A stretch of DNA of 64,000 nucleotides from Phytophthora sp. 'mugwort' (lineage: Eukaryota; Oomycota; Peronosporomycetes; Peronosporales; Peronosporaceae). A program made the translations under genes and the position numbers. The stretch spans positions 3,162,001-3,226,000 of the forward strand of contig JAUCEF010000014.1 in NCBI GenBank assembly GCA_033558025.1, in the 5' to 3' direction. Of this stretch, positions 1-9,160 are shown piece by piece (position 1 is the first letter of the stretch; every line of letters starts with the position of its first letter). The notes beneath the pieces are model-generated. The model had not been told where the DNA came from. It saw nothing but the letters and a program-made list of their open reading frames with translations, and searched no databases.

Positions 1-173
1 AGCTCTACGGCCCTGCGTTCTGCCGCCTTCTCTGGCGAAAAGCCTAAGGAGATCGTGGATCTAAGGAGATCGTGGATGAGGTGTCCCAGCTTCTCCTCGC
101 TGACGAATGCTGCGATATGGACATCGACGGCTTGGCGGAAACGCCGAGTGGTGGGCTAGTCATAGCGACGTAA
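1..173 (+). pseudogene. 3' end of an unidentified gene, frameshifted by a 17-bp tandem duplication
   Basis: The sequence enters mid-gene. The first frame reads through bases 1-60, and then the block ctaaggagatcgtggat (44-60) is repeated exactly at 61-77. If one copy is ignored, the frame continues to a TAA at 171-173 with a plausible acidic tail (residues such as EVSQLLLADECCDMDIDG). With both copies the frame shifts and ends at a different stop (TAG near 157). I do not recognise the family. It could equally be an alternative C-terminus. Basis: seen in the sequence, with the pseudogene reading inferred. Confidence 0.4.
44..77. repeat. Perfect 17-bp tandem duplication
   Basis: ctaaggagatcgtggat occurs at 44-60 and again immediately at 61-77. 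Because 17 is not a multiple of 3, it shifts the open frame that crosses it. Confidence 0.95.
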
Positions 174-801
174 CTTGAGTTAGTATATGTTTGCGGTGCC
201 TTAAAGTTATAACTGAACCCCCCTGTATTTGAAGCCTGGTTGGGGACGTTAGTATTATAATTCCCGGGCTAGTGATACCGCTTTTACATTAGTTGTTATT
301 GTGCCTTTCCAGACTTATGGCCAATCTGACCCCAAAAGGTAGGTCCTTCGCAAGTGTGTATAGGGTTAAAGGTATGATTTGTCGAGCCACTGGTACAGAA
401 TTAAGTGCACTTTGCTTTTCTTCTTCCAATGACTGTTGGGGAAGCAAGTCCTGCGGATGAGCTCTGATTTGGACTAAGGACCACCTTTTAATGAATTTAG
501 GACCGAATGGTCACATTCATCGGCCGTTCGGACGTCTGAAAGAGCTCCCAGCAGATCAGGTATGAAATGGCCTAAAGTGTCATATGAGGGTAGGGGTAAG
601 TTTAGATATAGGCACCTACCGAATTTTGCGGTAGGGTAGCCCCCCCTTTCTGCTCTCCAAAAGCGGGTTTACATAAAGCTGCAGCGATGTTTGCTCTGCT
701 TGGAGTCTATTGGCTGAAAAAAAATCTGAATGGCTGCCAGAAGCATGCCATTATCAAAAAGCCAGGTAAAGTGCAAAACCGGTTGACTTGCATGCCGTGC
801 C
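174..801. other. Intergenic, nothing recognised
   Basis: I see no gene here. The short ORFs have no recognisable composition. The stretch sits between the broken gene end and the retroelement-like remnant. Confidence 0.5.
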
Positions 802-1973
802 GTGACACGAGGCGTGCTGCCAAGGAGAAGCTCAGCATCCTGCTGGAAGCTTCGGGTCAAAGATCATTACGGGAACTTGGTGCGAGACACGATCGGATGG
901 AGGGATGGCAGCACCTTAGAAATACGCTTGTATGAGAAGTTGCCACCCCCAACAAGGAATATAGTGGATGAGGAAATGGCCTTCTGGCCAACGTTTCATT
1001 GGGCAGATAACCCGTGGACCAAAGATGAACAATGGGCAATGCTCACCCGCATCAAGTACCAAAAGTTACAAGATTGTACCATTGGGGAATTGAATATCGA
1101 GAGAACAGGAGTGACAGCGTACTCGACAAGAATACCAGCTAAGTCAGGAGAAGCATCATTACATACCCTGCCGAAGCTCATTCGGTGGGCGATGGCAGTG
1201 CTCACGGTGGTTCCCCCGCGAGCAATAGCAGATGGTCTACGCTTAGACACCCACGTAAAACTCCGACACCCGCCCGCGCTGCAGCATGAGTATACATGAA
1301 CAGCACGGAAGGACGGACATGTGCACGGAACAGTCATGGAAGCGGGCTCGGACACAGAGGGCAAAACAGTGTTGGAGAAAGCGAGTAACGGAATTCACTG
1401 GATGGTACTTAGTCCAATGACACTGGACAAGCAGGGTATGACAACAATGCAACCTACTCGGTTGACGAAAACGAGGAGCAGGAACAAACTTGTCATCGCA
1501 GCACACCCACGAGTCCATCGATTTCCTGGTCAATACCGGACAACATTGCAAACAAGCATATTGTCAAGGCGTTGAAAAATCAAACGTTTCAGTGTGTGAA
1601 AGCGGAGCTGGGCACGAATCTGGCACATATAACAGGTCGCTTGGAAACCACATCAAGACCAGACGACTTTCAGGTCCACCTACAACAACAAACCCCAAAG
1701 CAAATCTCGTCTCACCGAAATGCCATAACAGAATACCAGGTGTGGGCTAACTACCGGCTCGCAACACAGCAGCTAAATCTGTACTTCATAGGGAGAGAAA
1801 TCAGCAACGGTTGTCGCAAACTCGCGTGCTGTCATCAGGAGAAGGAAACGCTGGAGCATATTTTTTGGAATTGCCCCTGTGCGCAAGTATGCTGGCAGAT
1901 GTAATGGGATATGTTGCTGATGGATGGCCCATGACCAGTTGGTGTGGCCACACAATATGGGACGCCCACACAT
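802..1973 (+). pseudogene. Decayed non-LTR (LINE-like) retroelement 3' end
   Basis: No long intact frame exists, but 1572-1904 encodes a segment typical of the region after a LINE reverse transcriptase: RLATQQLNLYFIGREI, then CCHQEKETLEHIFWNCPCAQ followed by a Trp. This is the zf-RVT-like zinc-binding pattern (C, C, H, C spacing with ET..HIFW.C). Upstream frames (802-1299 and 1321-1575) are fragmentary and may belong to the same element. No RT YxDD core is visible, so this is a 5'-truncated, mutated copy. The family pattern is established knowledge; the outer limits are guesses. Confidence 0.45.
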
Positions 1974-1975
1974 TG

Positions 1976-2062
1976 GTACGGATCGTATCTAGGAGAAAGA
2001 CACACCACTAAGTACGGATCGCACTTAGACAAGAGACACAGTTAGGTACGAATCGCACTTAG
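1976..2062. repeat. Three degenerate direct repeats, about 35-bp period
   Basis: The unit gtacggatcgcacttag (with small changes) starts at 1976, 2012 and 2046. These repeats lie just after the retroelement-like frame and before a poly(A)-signal-like aataaag (2162). The block could be the 3' end or LTR of a retroelement. No matching second LTR was found in the window. Confidence 0.6.
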
Positions 2063-2202
2063 GAAGGAGGCGTGGCTTGAGAACCAGCCCTTGAGAAAGC
2101 GGTGACTTAGGGGATGCATTAGTTCGGCAGTTTACAGTAAGTAGGAGCATAGGAGCATGTTAATAAAGACTTAATTAAAAACTAACCTAGAAGTTCGCAA
2201 GT

Positions 2203-2246
2203 CGTGGGAACCCTGTCCCACGGACTATTGGAAAGCCAGGCTTTCC
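2203..2246. other. Two consecutive perfect hairpins
   Basis: CGTGGGA (2203-2209) pairs with TCCCACG (2216-2222) across a 6-nt loop. GGAAAGCC (2230-2237) pairs with GGCTTTCC (2239-2246) around a single A. A weaker agacgc/gcgtct stem follows near 2269-2283. They lie at the end of the repeat-rich block and may be the structured 3' end of a retroelement RNA. Confidence 0.6.
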
Positions 2247-2334
2247 ACGTGCGACAAGAAGACAGAGACGCAGGGCGTCTGTCTCGGTTAGAAGTTACGC
2301 TTCCTCAGACCAGGGGCATGTGACCCCCCCCCCC

Positions 2335-2851
2335 ACGTCACAGCAGATGCTGGTTAGTTATTGGATGGGGCAACAGTAGCAAGTTTCACAATTACAGCAA
2401 TTCAAGAAAGCGTGCTTGTCGCAATCAGCACCCGCAATCTCACACAATATACAAGGACGGATGCACAAAGCATTCGCGGACGATGACGCCTTGTACGAGA
2501 GCGACTGGAATAGGATGTGGTGGATCACGAGCTCGATATGCATCACCACCTTGTGAATCCAACGCAACCGAGTCATCATGAGCGTAAGGAAGTCAATCTC
2601 CAAGGAAGCCTAGATGAGTACAAAAAGGTAGGTCTGCGGCACCTCAGAGCATTAGCCACAAGAGAACGCAGACGACCACATACCAAGATACAGGAAACAC
2701 GCTTATTTCTATGTCTCGGTCTCTTCATGAGGCAATCTCAAGAAGCACCGCAACCCATGGTGAGCCACGTACAGCCACCGGATCGGAAGACACCGGCTTG
2801 CTAACCTGGCTTAGGAAATTCCAGACATCTTGTAAACCATAAGGTTAAATA
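2335..2851. other. No confident gene; fragmentary ORFs
   Basis: A C-tract (about 2326-2335) is followed by short frames on both strands. The minus-strand frame 2358-2603 is Cys-rich (CIRPCILCEIAGADCDKH, then CCNCETCYCC), which may be a zinc-ribbon relic of a mobile element. It has no start context or partner exons. Confidence 0.3.
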
Positions 2852-3009
2852 GACAGTCTATTTCTCATCGTCCTGCTGGAAGCTGATCGTGGAACGGTGA
2901 AGGAAACCGCGCGGAAGTACAACGTGTACCCATCTCAGATTCGCCAGTTAGGAGGGCTTCGTAAGACCCTCCTCCTACGTAGGACCCTAAAACGGTGGGC
3001 GTTTTGGTA
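2852..3009 (+). pseudogene. Transposase N-terminal helix-turn-helix relic
   Basis: The frame including 2879 reads LLEADRGTVKETARKYNV followed by YPSQIRQ, the typical N-terminal HTH of IS630/Tc1/pogo-like DDE transposases (TVKETARKYNV is helix 2 to helix 3). The frame stops at 3007-3009 and no DDE domain follows. Just downstream are hairpins (ggaggg...ccctcc near 2951-2972; aaaacg...cgtttt near 2991-3007). This reads as a transposon scrap. Confidence 0.5.
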
Positions 3010-4578
3010 GAAAGGCGCGATAATACTCTTTAAAATACGAGGGACTACTATTTACACTGATAAAGGAACAGAAACACCGAAACTGTGCTGACCGCACCGC
3101 AGAACTTCACTAAACTGAATCCACTCCCTAACGCTACCAACCCCCCGTCCAAGCTCGTAATAGTGCGGGTTTGCTAGACCTCTTGTCTTTCACTCCAATT
3201 AAAACATCTGTGTACGATGCTACCATCACTCAGGCCCTGGCGTTAGCGGTGCACAATTTCCGTGATTCTGAGCGTTCTAGAATGTTCTAAGATCCATAGG
3301 CGGCTTATCCGATAGGCTAGTGCTTATCAAGGACCACGCCAGTCTGCTTTCGGCTTCAAGAGCCACAAGCATGTCCAAGGGTAGCGAATTCACAGCTGTC
3401 GAACGGGACAAGATTATGACTTGATTCAAAGACCAGGTAGGTTAATCTGTACATCCAGCAGAGCCGACTCGCTGGTGTAGTGTGAACATTGCTGCGATTA
3501 GAGCAAATTGTTTCGAGGACGCTTAATCTGCAACCCATACGGTTGATTTCAGCAGCACGGTCAGAAGGATAGGACATTCCGATCCGCAGCGACCTATCTC
3601 GATCTTAGTGACAGGACAATCTTCCTCTATAGGGCAATTACTGTACTGTTGCGCTCGAGGTATTTTTCAGCATTGCACGAATGGGCCGAGTACCATGTGC
3701 AAGTACCACCGTGTGCTTTCTGACACTACCGTAGTACTGACTCACGTCACTATTGAATGACCAACAAACCGCTGCGTTTCTTAGTATATGTGAAATTTGA
3801 TATTCAACACCACTCGATCGGACTCTGATGCAGAGGCTGCATTGAAATCCAGTTTCGGAAGAGAGTCCGTCCGCCACATGCTGCAGCGGGTATCGTTTCC
3901 AAAGTGCGCTTTCTAAAGCGCAACACCGGCCGACAAGGGTCCTGTGCTGTAATCAATCAAGCGCTCCGTTTTCTACTCGTTTGGGAGGATCGATCGATCG
4001 TATGATTAAGTTCCAAGCCGGCTCTTGAGTTTGTTCTCGTTGCATTGCAGGCGGCGGGGCGTCTTTGAAGCATTTGCATGGTACGTACGCGGGCTACGGA
4101 TTTGTTCCAGCCAACTTCTGCTGGGAGTTGAGCTGATAAATACACAAGACGATGTTGCCTACGTATGACCACGTGCAGTGGCGTCTCATTCCTTGCATAA
4201 GTTTTGCAGCGAATTTCGGCCTTGCGGTGCCTCTCCCTGAACAGCGGTCGGGCAAGGGCCGCTTGGTCGATCATGCAGCTTGAACTTATCCGCTCGGATG
4301 TGTTTCAGCTCGACCTGTATATCATTTTAGATATGGCAGGTGATCTCAATTATACAGGTTCTGGAAAGTCGAGTTGTATGGTTAGTCCTAATCGCGTCGT
4401 TTGATAATATGTTATTGCAGGTTTTCGAACGTCTCAAGCAAACTGAAGTAAATCAAGTTCGACACGTTGCAAACCCAGCATTGTTAACTCCACGCCATCT
4501 TCAAGTAAGACCCCGTCAAACCCACCGCTGCCGGCTCTACCACAGCGGACCACGAGCCAGCTCCTTGAGGCAAGACAT
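3010..4578. other. Intergenic, no gene recognised
   Basis: There are only short ORFs on both strands. The last few hundred bases are the upstream region of the first invertase. I found no coding signal that I can defend. Confidence 0.5.
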
Positions 4579-4592
4579 CCATTCCTCAATTT
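4579..4592 (+). promoter_or_regulatory. Oomycete Inr + FPR core promoter of invertase A
   Basis: CCATTCC (4579-4585, matching YCATTYY) is followed after one base by CAATTT (4587-4592). This is the initiator plus flanking promoter region arrangement known from oomycete core promoters. It lies 70-80 bp upstream of the ATG at 4662, so transcription would start here and give a short leader. Confidence 0.75.
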
Positions 4593-4593
4593 A

Positions 4594-4610
4594 CTTCGCA
4601 GCGCCGAAGC
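4594..4610 (+). promoter_or_regulatory. Conserved leader dyad shared by both invertases
   Basis: CTTCGCAGCGCCGAAGC is identical in the leader of the other invertase (9129-9145, minus strand), while most flanking leader sequence has diverged. It carries a CTTCG...CGAAG dyad. Its end is 52 bp from the ATG here and 55 bp there. It could be a DNA operator or an mRNA hairpin. Confidence 0.55.
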
Positions 4611-4661
4611 TACTCCCACGTCCAAGTCCACCCGATCTTCGGAGACTTTCCCCTACCAAAC

Positions 4662-6524
4662 ATGAAGGTGATCCCGAGTGTTATCGCCCTTGGTGCCTTC
4701 GTCACTGCCCTTGTCTTCAGCTCGCAGACGGCTCATGCACAGGACATCGTCGAGGCCAAGCCCGGCACCGCTCTCTTCGACCAGTTCCGCCCGGTTTACC
4801 ACTTCCAGGCTCGCGAGAAATGGATGAACGACCCGTGCGCGCCGTACTATGACGAGGCCACTGGCCTGTACCACATGTTCTACCAGCTCAACCCGAACTC
4901 GACGGTCTGGGGCAACATGACTTGGGGCCACGCCGTGTCGAAGGACCAGGTGACCTGGGAGGACTACCCGGACGCACTCCGTCCTCTCGAGGACAAGTGG
5001 GACAACCTCGGCGTTTTCTCAGGATTTGCCATGAACAACGCTGTCGACGGCAAGCACACCGTCTTCTACACGGGCGTCACTGCTCTCCCAATCTCGTGGA
5101 AGAAGGAGTACCTGTTCGGCGAGCACGTCGTGTACGCCACGACGGATGATGGCGGCAAGACCTGGCAGAAGGGCAGCAAGCCCGCGATTGAGTTGCCGCC
5201 GCAGGGTCTTAACGTGACCGGGTGGCGTGACCCTCATCCGTTCCACTCGCAGTCGCTGGATGCGCACTTCGGCTACGACGCTACCAAGGGCAGCAACTAT
5301 ATGCTGGTGGCCGGCGGTATCAAGGAGGTTGGCCCGCGTATCTTCCTCTACCACGCCGCAGACTACCTCAACTGGGAGTACAAGGGCTACCTGCTCGCCC
5401 AGGAGAAGAACACGACGTTCTCTGAGTACAGTGGCAGCTGGGGCTTCAACTTTGAGACCACCATCTACCGTGAAATGAAGGACGAGGAAGGTGAGCTGCA
5501 TAACGTCATGCTGTTCGCTGCCGAGGGTGAGCCGAACCGCTACCCGATGTGGGCCACGGGCTCGGTCTCCGGCGGCGGCTGCGGCGTTGAGACTGACGCT
5601 GAGGCGGGTCTGTTCACGCCTAAGATGGTAGGTGTATCGGACCGCAGCGACTGGTACGCCAACAGCATCTACACTGACAAGGACGGCAAGAACGTCCTGA
5701 TCGGTTGGATCATCGAGGACAACAACTTCACTGCAGGACAGCCTCAGGGTTGGGATGGCATGCTTTCAGTGCCACGCGAGGTAGGCATCACTATCGTGCG
5801 CGACATCTACGACGTCGACCAGCACCTCGTGGGCAAGGGCGACTGGGTCGTGTCTGACTCGAAGGACGTGTCGTGCGCTGACGGTTCGGCCAAGCAGAGC
5901 AAGACTATCAAGACGCTCGGTGTGAAGCCATTGAGCGACCTGAAGCTGCTGCGTAACGAGAACGCGCTCGAGCAGGTGGCCAGCGTGTCGGTGGACGGTT
6001 CGTCCCATGTGCTGAAGTCGGTGGGTGCTTCGTTCGAGCTGATCGCTGAGGTGCCGGAGTTTGAACGCGGTAGCAAGGTCGGTTTCGAGGTCCGCCGCAG
6101 CTCTGCGGGCGACGAGGTGACCACGATCATGTACGACGACGCGGAGAAGAAGGTGATCATCGACCGCTCCAAGAGTTCAACTGCTGACTGCGCTGTGTTT
6201 GCTGACAACGGCGTGAAGCCGATCACCGAGTCGACTTGGGGTCACTTCTACCTGTACGACGTGTTCACGGGTGCTGCTAAGACTGACGTGTGTGAGGCCA
6301 CCCGCGAGAAGCTGAGCTTCCACGTGTTCGTGGACGTGTCGAGTGTTGAGGTGTTCGTCAACGGCCGCTTCGCGCTGTCGGCTCGTATCTACCCGTGCGC
6401 CACGCAGACGAAGTCGGACGGCATTGCTTTGACAGCTTCGGGTAACGCTACGTTCGAGAACGTGCAGGTGTGGACGGAGCCCAAGCACGCGTGGGCCGAG
6501 ACGCGCACGGTGCCTACCTTCTAA
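4662..6524 (+). CDS. Secreted GH32 invertase / beta-fructofuranosidase (copy A)
   Basis: This is a 620-aa, intronless protein with an N-terminal signal peptide (MKVIPSVIALGAFVTALVFS, cleavage after AHA). The GH32 landmarks are all visible: WMNDPCAP near residue 54 (nucleophile D57), GWRDPHPF (transition-state Asp near 190) and AAEGEP (acid/base Glu near 288), followed by a C-terminal beta-sandwich with FHVFVDVSSVEVFVNGR. It should hydrolyse sucrose or fructans outside the cell, feeding the organism from plant sugar. The ATG at 4662 is chosen because it begins the signal peptide and follows the Inr at the expected distance. A paralogue lies tail-to-tail at 7083-9074. The exact substrate (sucrose or fructan) cannot be read from sequence. 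Confidence 0.93.
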   Translation: MKVIPSVIALGAFVTALVFSSQTAHAQDIVEAKPGTALFDQFRPVYHFQAREKWMNDPCAPYYDEATGLYHMFYQLNPNSTVWGNMTWGHAVSKDQVTWEDYPDALRPLEDKWDNLGVFSGFAMNNAVDGKHTVFYTGVTALPISWKKEYLFGEHVVYATTDDGGKTWQKGSKPAIELPPQGLNVTGWRDPHPFHSQSLDAHFGYDATKGSNYMLVAGGIKEVGPRIFLYHAADYLNWEYKGYLLAQEKNTTFSEYSGSWGFNFETTIYREMKDEEGELHNVMLFAAEGEPNRYPMWATGSVSGGGCGVETDAEAGLFTPKMVGVSDRSDWYANSIYTDKDGKNVLIGWIIEDNNFTAGQPQGWDGMLSVPREVGITIVRDIYDVDQHLVGKGDWVVSDSKDVSCADGSAKQSKTIKTLGVKPLSDLKLLRNENALEQVASVSVDGSSHVLKSVGASFELIAEVPEFERGSKVGFEVRRSSAGDEVTTIMYDDAEKKVIIDRSKSSTADCAVFADNGVKPITESTWGHFYLYDVFTGAAKTDVCEATREKLSFHVFVDVSSVEVFVNGRFALSARIYPCATQTKSDGIALTASGNATFENVQVWTEPKHAWAETRTVPTF

Positions 6525-7082
6525 GCACTTTGGAGTGCGTTCAGCTAATGGTCTACTTTAAGTTGACTTAGCGATGCTTATTGAGCATACATAATCGAAA
6601 ACACGTAGCGTTGTCTTGGTATTTCATTGCGAGCTCTTGGTCTTAATTAAGTACAGTACATTGTATTTGATGAATTTTAAAGAGCATGAATTTGCTAAAA
6701 TCATCTTGTTCAGTTGCTCCGTGGTATATCTGTCAGAATGCAAGTATTGTAAAGTAGTACGTAGTAAAAGTAAATCTTGAAGCGTGGTGTCTACGTTTCC
6801 AAAGCTTTCAAAATACTGAGAAGCATAATATCTTGGTGAGGATTCATTAATTCTGCGAACGAGTAGTGTAACTACCAGGACGCTCTTCTTAAGGCGGAGT
6901 GTGAAATACTACAGTAGTATTACGTAGTAATGAAAACTATTCGTAACTTCCAAGTGATGTTTTGCCGTAGTCCGAACAATCTACTATCCAGATAGTATTT
7001 AACGAGATAACTACGTATATTTGATGCGTATGTATGCGTATATCTGCATTAACAGCTAGCTGCCTACTCTCGCTTACTCGCT
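6525..7082. other. AT-rich spacer between the convergent invertases
   Basis: 558 bp holding both 3' ends. It contains short repeats of tacgtagta (around 6758-6767 and 6919-6928) and an actacagtagta dyad near 6908, but no ORF worth calling. Confidence 0.6.
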
Positions 7083-9074
7083 CTATGCCGTCTTACCAAC
7101 TTTTCCGGTCTTCTTATGGATCTGCTTGGTAGGCACTTTGCGTTTGGCCGGCCACGCATGCTTGGGGTCGGTCCACACTTGAACCTTCTCGAACGTGGCA
7201 TCACCCGAAGCCGTCAACGAGATGCCCTCCGAGGCCCCACCGCACGGGTAGATGCGAGCAGAAAGAGCGAAGCGGTTGTTCACAAACACCTCGACAGTCG
7301 ACACGTCCACGAACACGTGAAAGTTCAGATTCTCGCGTGTGACCTTGTACTTGCCATCATCAGCCTCCGAGTCGTCAGCCACCGAGTCCGAGTCCGAGTC
7401 GAAAGCCCACTCAAAATCGGATCCAGATTCCGAAGCATCCGAAGCATCTGACTCAGTGTCCAGAGCCTCAAAGACATCGTACAGATAGAAGTGGCCCCAT
7501 ACTGGGTCGGACACTGGAGTCACATCATTGTCCTTAAACACAGCGCATTCGGCGTTCGAGCTGCTGGTCCGGTCGATGATCACCGTCTTCTTCTTGTCAT
7601 CATACACAATGGTCGTGGCCTCAGCCCCGTCCTTGCTGTGACGCACCTCGAAACCGACCTGTGTGCCGCGCTCAAAGTCCGAGACCTGGGCAATCAGTTC
7701 AAACGACTTGCCCGTCGACTTCAGCGCCTTCGACGTTCCGTTCAGTGTCACAATGGGCACTTTTTCAAGAGCCTCAGGGTTACGCAGCAGTCTCAAGTCG
7801 CTCGACGGACGCACCTTGAGCGTCTTGATGGTCTTGCTGGGCAACTTCGAGCCATCAGCCAGCGAAATGTTCTGAGTGTTGGACACGATCCAGTCACCTT
7901 TGCCCACGAGGTGATCGTCGACGTCGTAGATGTCACGCACAATGGTGATACCCACCTCACGCGGCACCGATAAGACACCGTCCCAGCCCTGCGGTTGTCC
8001 CTCTGCGAAGTTGTTGTCCTCAGTAATCCAACCGATAATCACGTCCTTGCCGTGCTTGTCCGTGTAAATGCTGTTGGCGTACCAGTCGCTGCGGTCCGAT
8101 ACACCCACCATCAAAGGTGTGAACAGACCCCCGTCAGAGTCCGAGCTTGCGCTGTCGCTGTCAGCAGCGCCGAAGGTACCAGTAGCCCACATCGGGTATC
8201 GGTTCGGCTCGCCCTCGGCAGCGAAAAGCATCACGTTGTGTATTTCACCGTCCTCATCCATCATCTCACGGTAAATGGTGGTCTCAAAGTTGTAACCCCA
8301 GTTGGCACTGTACTTGGAGAAGCTGGTGTTCTTCTCCTGTGAGAGCAGGAAACCCTTGTAGTCCCAGTTCAGGTAGTCTTCAGAGTGGTAAAGGAAGATC
8401 CGCGGACCCTCATCGCGGATGCCACCAGCCAGCAGCATATAGTTGCTTCCAGTGGTGGCGTCAAAGCCAAACCGCTTGTCGAGCGACTTCGAGTGGAACG
8501 GCATCGGGTCACGCCAGCCGGTCACGTTCATGCCCTTGGGCGGCAGCTGAATGAGTGGCTTGGTGCCCTTGTGCCACGTCGAGCCACCGTTATTGGTAGT
8601 GGCGTACAGTACATGCTCACCAAAGAGATATTTCTTCTTCCATGAAATGGGGAGAGCGGAGACACCCGTGTAGAAGACGGTATGCTTACCGCCAATGGCT
8701 TTATCCATTGAGAAACCTGAGAACACACCGAGGTTGTCCCATTTGTTCTGGAATGGCAGGAGGGCATCCGGATAGTCTTTCCAAGTCACTTGGTCCTTTG
8801 ACACGGCATGACCCCAAGTCATGTTGCCCCAGATCGTTGAATTCGGGTTCGACTGGTAGAACATGTGGTACAGACCCGTAGCCTCATCGTAGTACGGCGC
8901 GCACGGGTCGTTCATCCACTTCTCGCGAGCCAAGAAGTGGTAAATCGGACGAAACTGGTTGAAGAGAGCAGTACCGGGCTTGGCTTCGACCACTTGAGCA
9001 GTGGCAGTCTGTGGGCTGTAGACGAGCGCAGTGACGAAGGCACTGAGGCCCATGACGCTCGAAAGCACCTTCAT
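7083..9074 (-). CDS. Secreted GH32 invertase (copy B) with acidic insert
   Basis: A 663-aa paralogue of copy A, in inverted tail-to-tail orientation. The start is the ATG at 9074 (MKVLSSVMGLSAFVTALVYS signal peptide); the frame stays open upstream to 9353, but that part is leader DNA. It keeps WMNDPCAP, GWRDPMPF and AAEGEP. Two parts differ from A: a Ser/Asp run after the catalytic Glu region (GAADSDSASSDSDGG), and an insertion of about 40 residues near the C-terminal beta-sandwich rich in Asp, Ser and Glu (SDASDASESGSDFEW and onward), replacing a short Cys-containing stretch in A. These low-complexity inserts may change solubility, wall binding or cation binding. It is probably active, since the catalytic residues are intact. 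Confidence 0.92.
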   Translation of the reverse strand: MKVLSSVMGLSAFVTALVYSPQTATAQVVEAKPGTALFNQFRPIYHFLAREKWMNDPCAPYYDEATGLYHMFYQSNPNSTIWGNMTWGHAVSKDQVTWKDYPDALLPFQNKWDNLGVFSGFSMDKAIGGKHTVFYTGVSALPISWKKKYLFGEHVLYATTNNGGSTWHKGTKPLIQLPPKGMNVTGWRDPMPFHSKSLDKRFGFDATTGSNYMLLAGGIRDEGPRIFLYHSEDYLNWDYKGFLLSQEKNTSFSKYSANWGYNFETTIYREMMDEDGEIHNVMLFAAEGEPNRYPMWATGTFGAADSDSASSDSDGGLFTPLMVGVSDRSDWYANSIYTDKHGKDVIIGWITEDNNFAEGQPQGWDGVLSVPREVGITIVRDIYDVDDHLVGKGDWIVSNTQNISLADGSKLPSKTIKTLKVRPSSDLRLLRNPEALEKVPIVTLNGTSKALKSTGKSFELIAQVSDFERGTQVGFEVRHSKDGAEATTIVYDDKKKTVIIDRTSSSNAECAVFKDNDVTPVSDPVWGHFYLYDVFEALDTESDASDASESGSDFEWAFDSDSDSVADDSEADDGKYKVTRENLNFHVFVDVSTVEVFVNNRFALSARIYPCGGASEGISLTASGDATFEKVQVWTDPKHAWPAKRKVPTKQIHKKTGKVGKTA

Positions 9075-9128
9075 GCTTGAAAAATTGACAATCGAACTGA
9101 AAAGAGCTTGAAAGTTGTTCGGGGGGAG

Positions 9129-9145
9129 GCTTCGGCGCTGCGAAG
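9129..9145 (-). promoter_or_regulatory. Conserved leader dyad of invertase B
   Basis: Exact reverse-complement copy of the 4594-4610 block CTTCGCAGCGCCGAAGC, 55 bp upstream of the ATG at 9074. Confidence 0.55.
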
Positions 9146-9160
9146 AAACTTGAGGAATGA
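9146..9160 (-). promoter_or_regulatory. Inr-type core promoter of invertase B
   Basis: On the minus strand the sequence is TCATTCCTCAAGTTT: an exact YCATTYY initiator followed by a slightly changed FPR (CAAGTTT instead of CAATTT). It lies about 75-85 bp upstream of the ATG. Confidence 0.65.
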
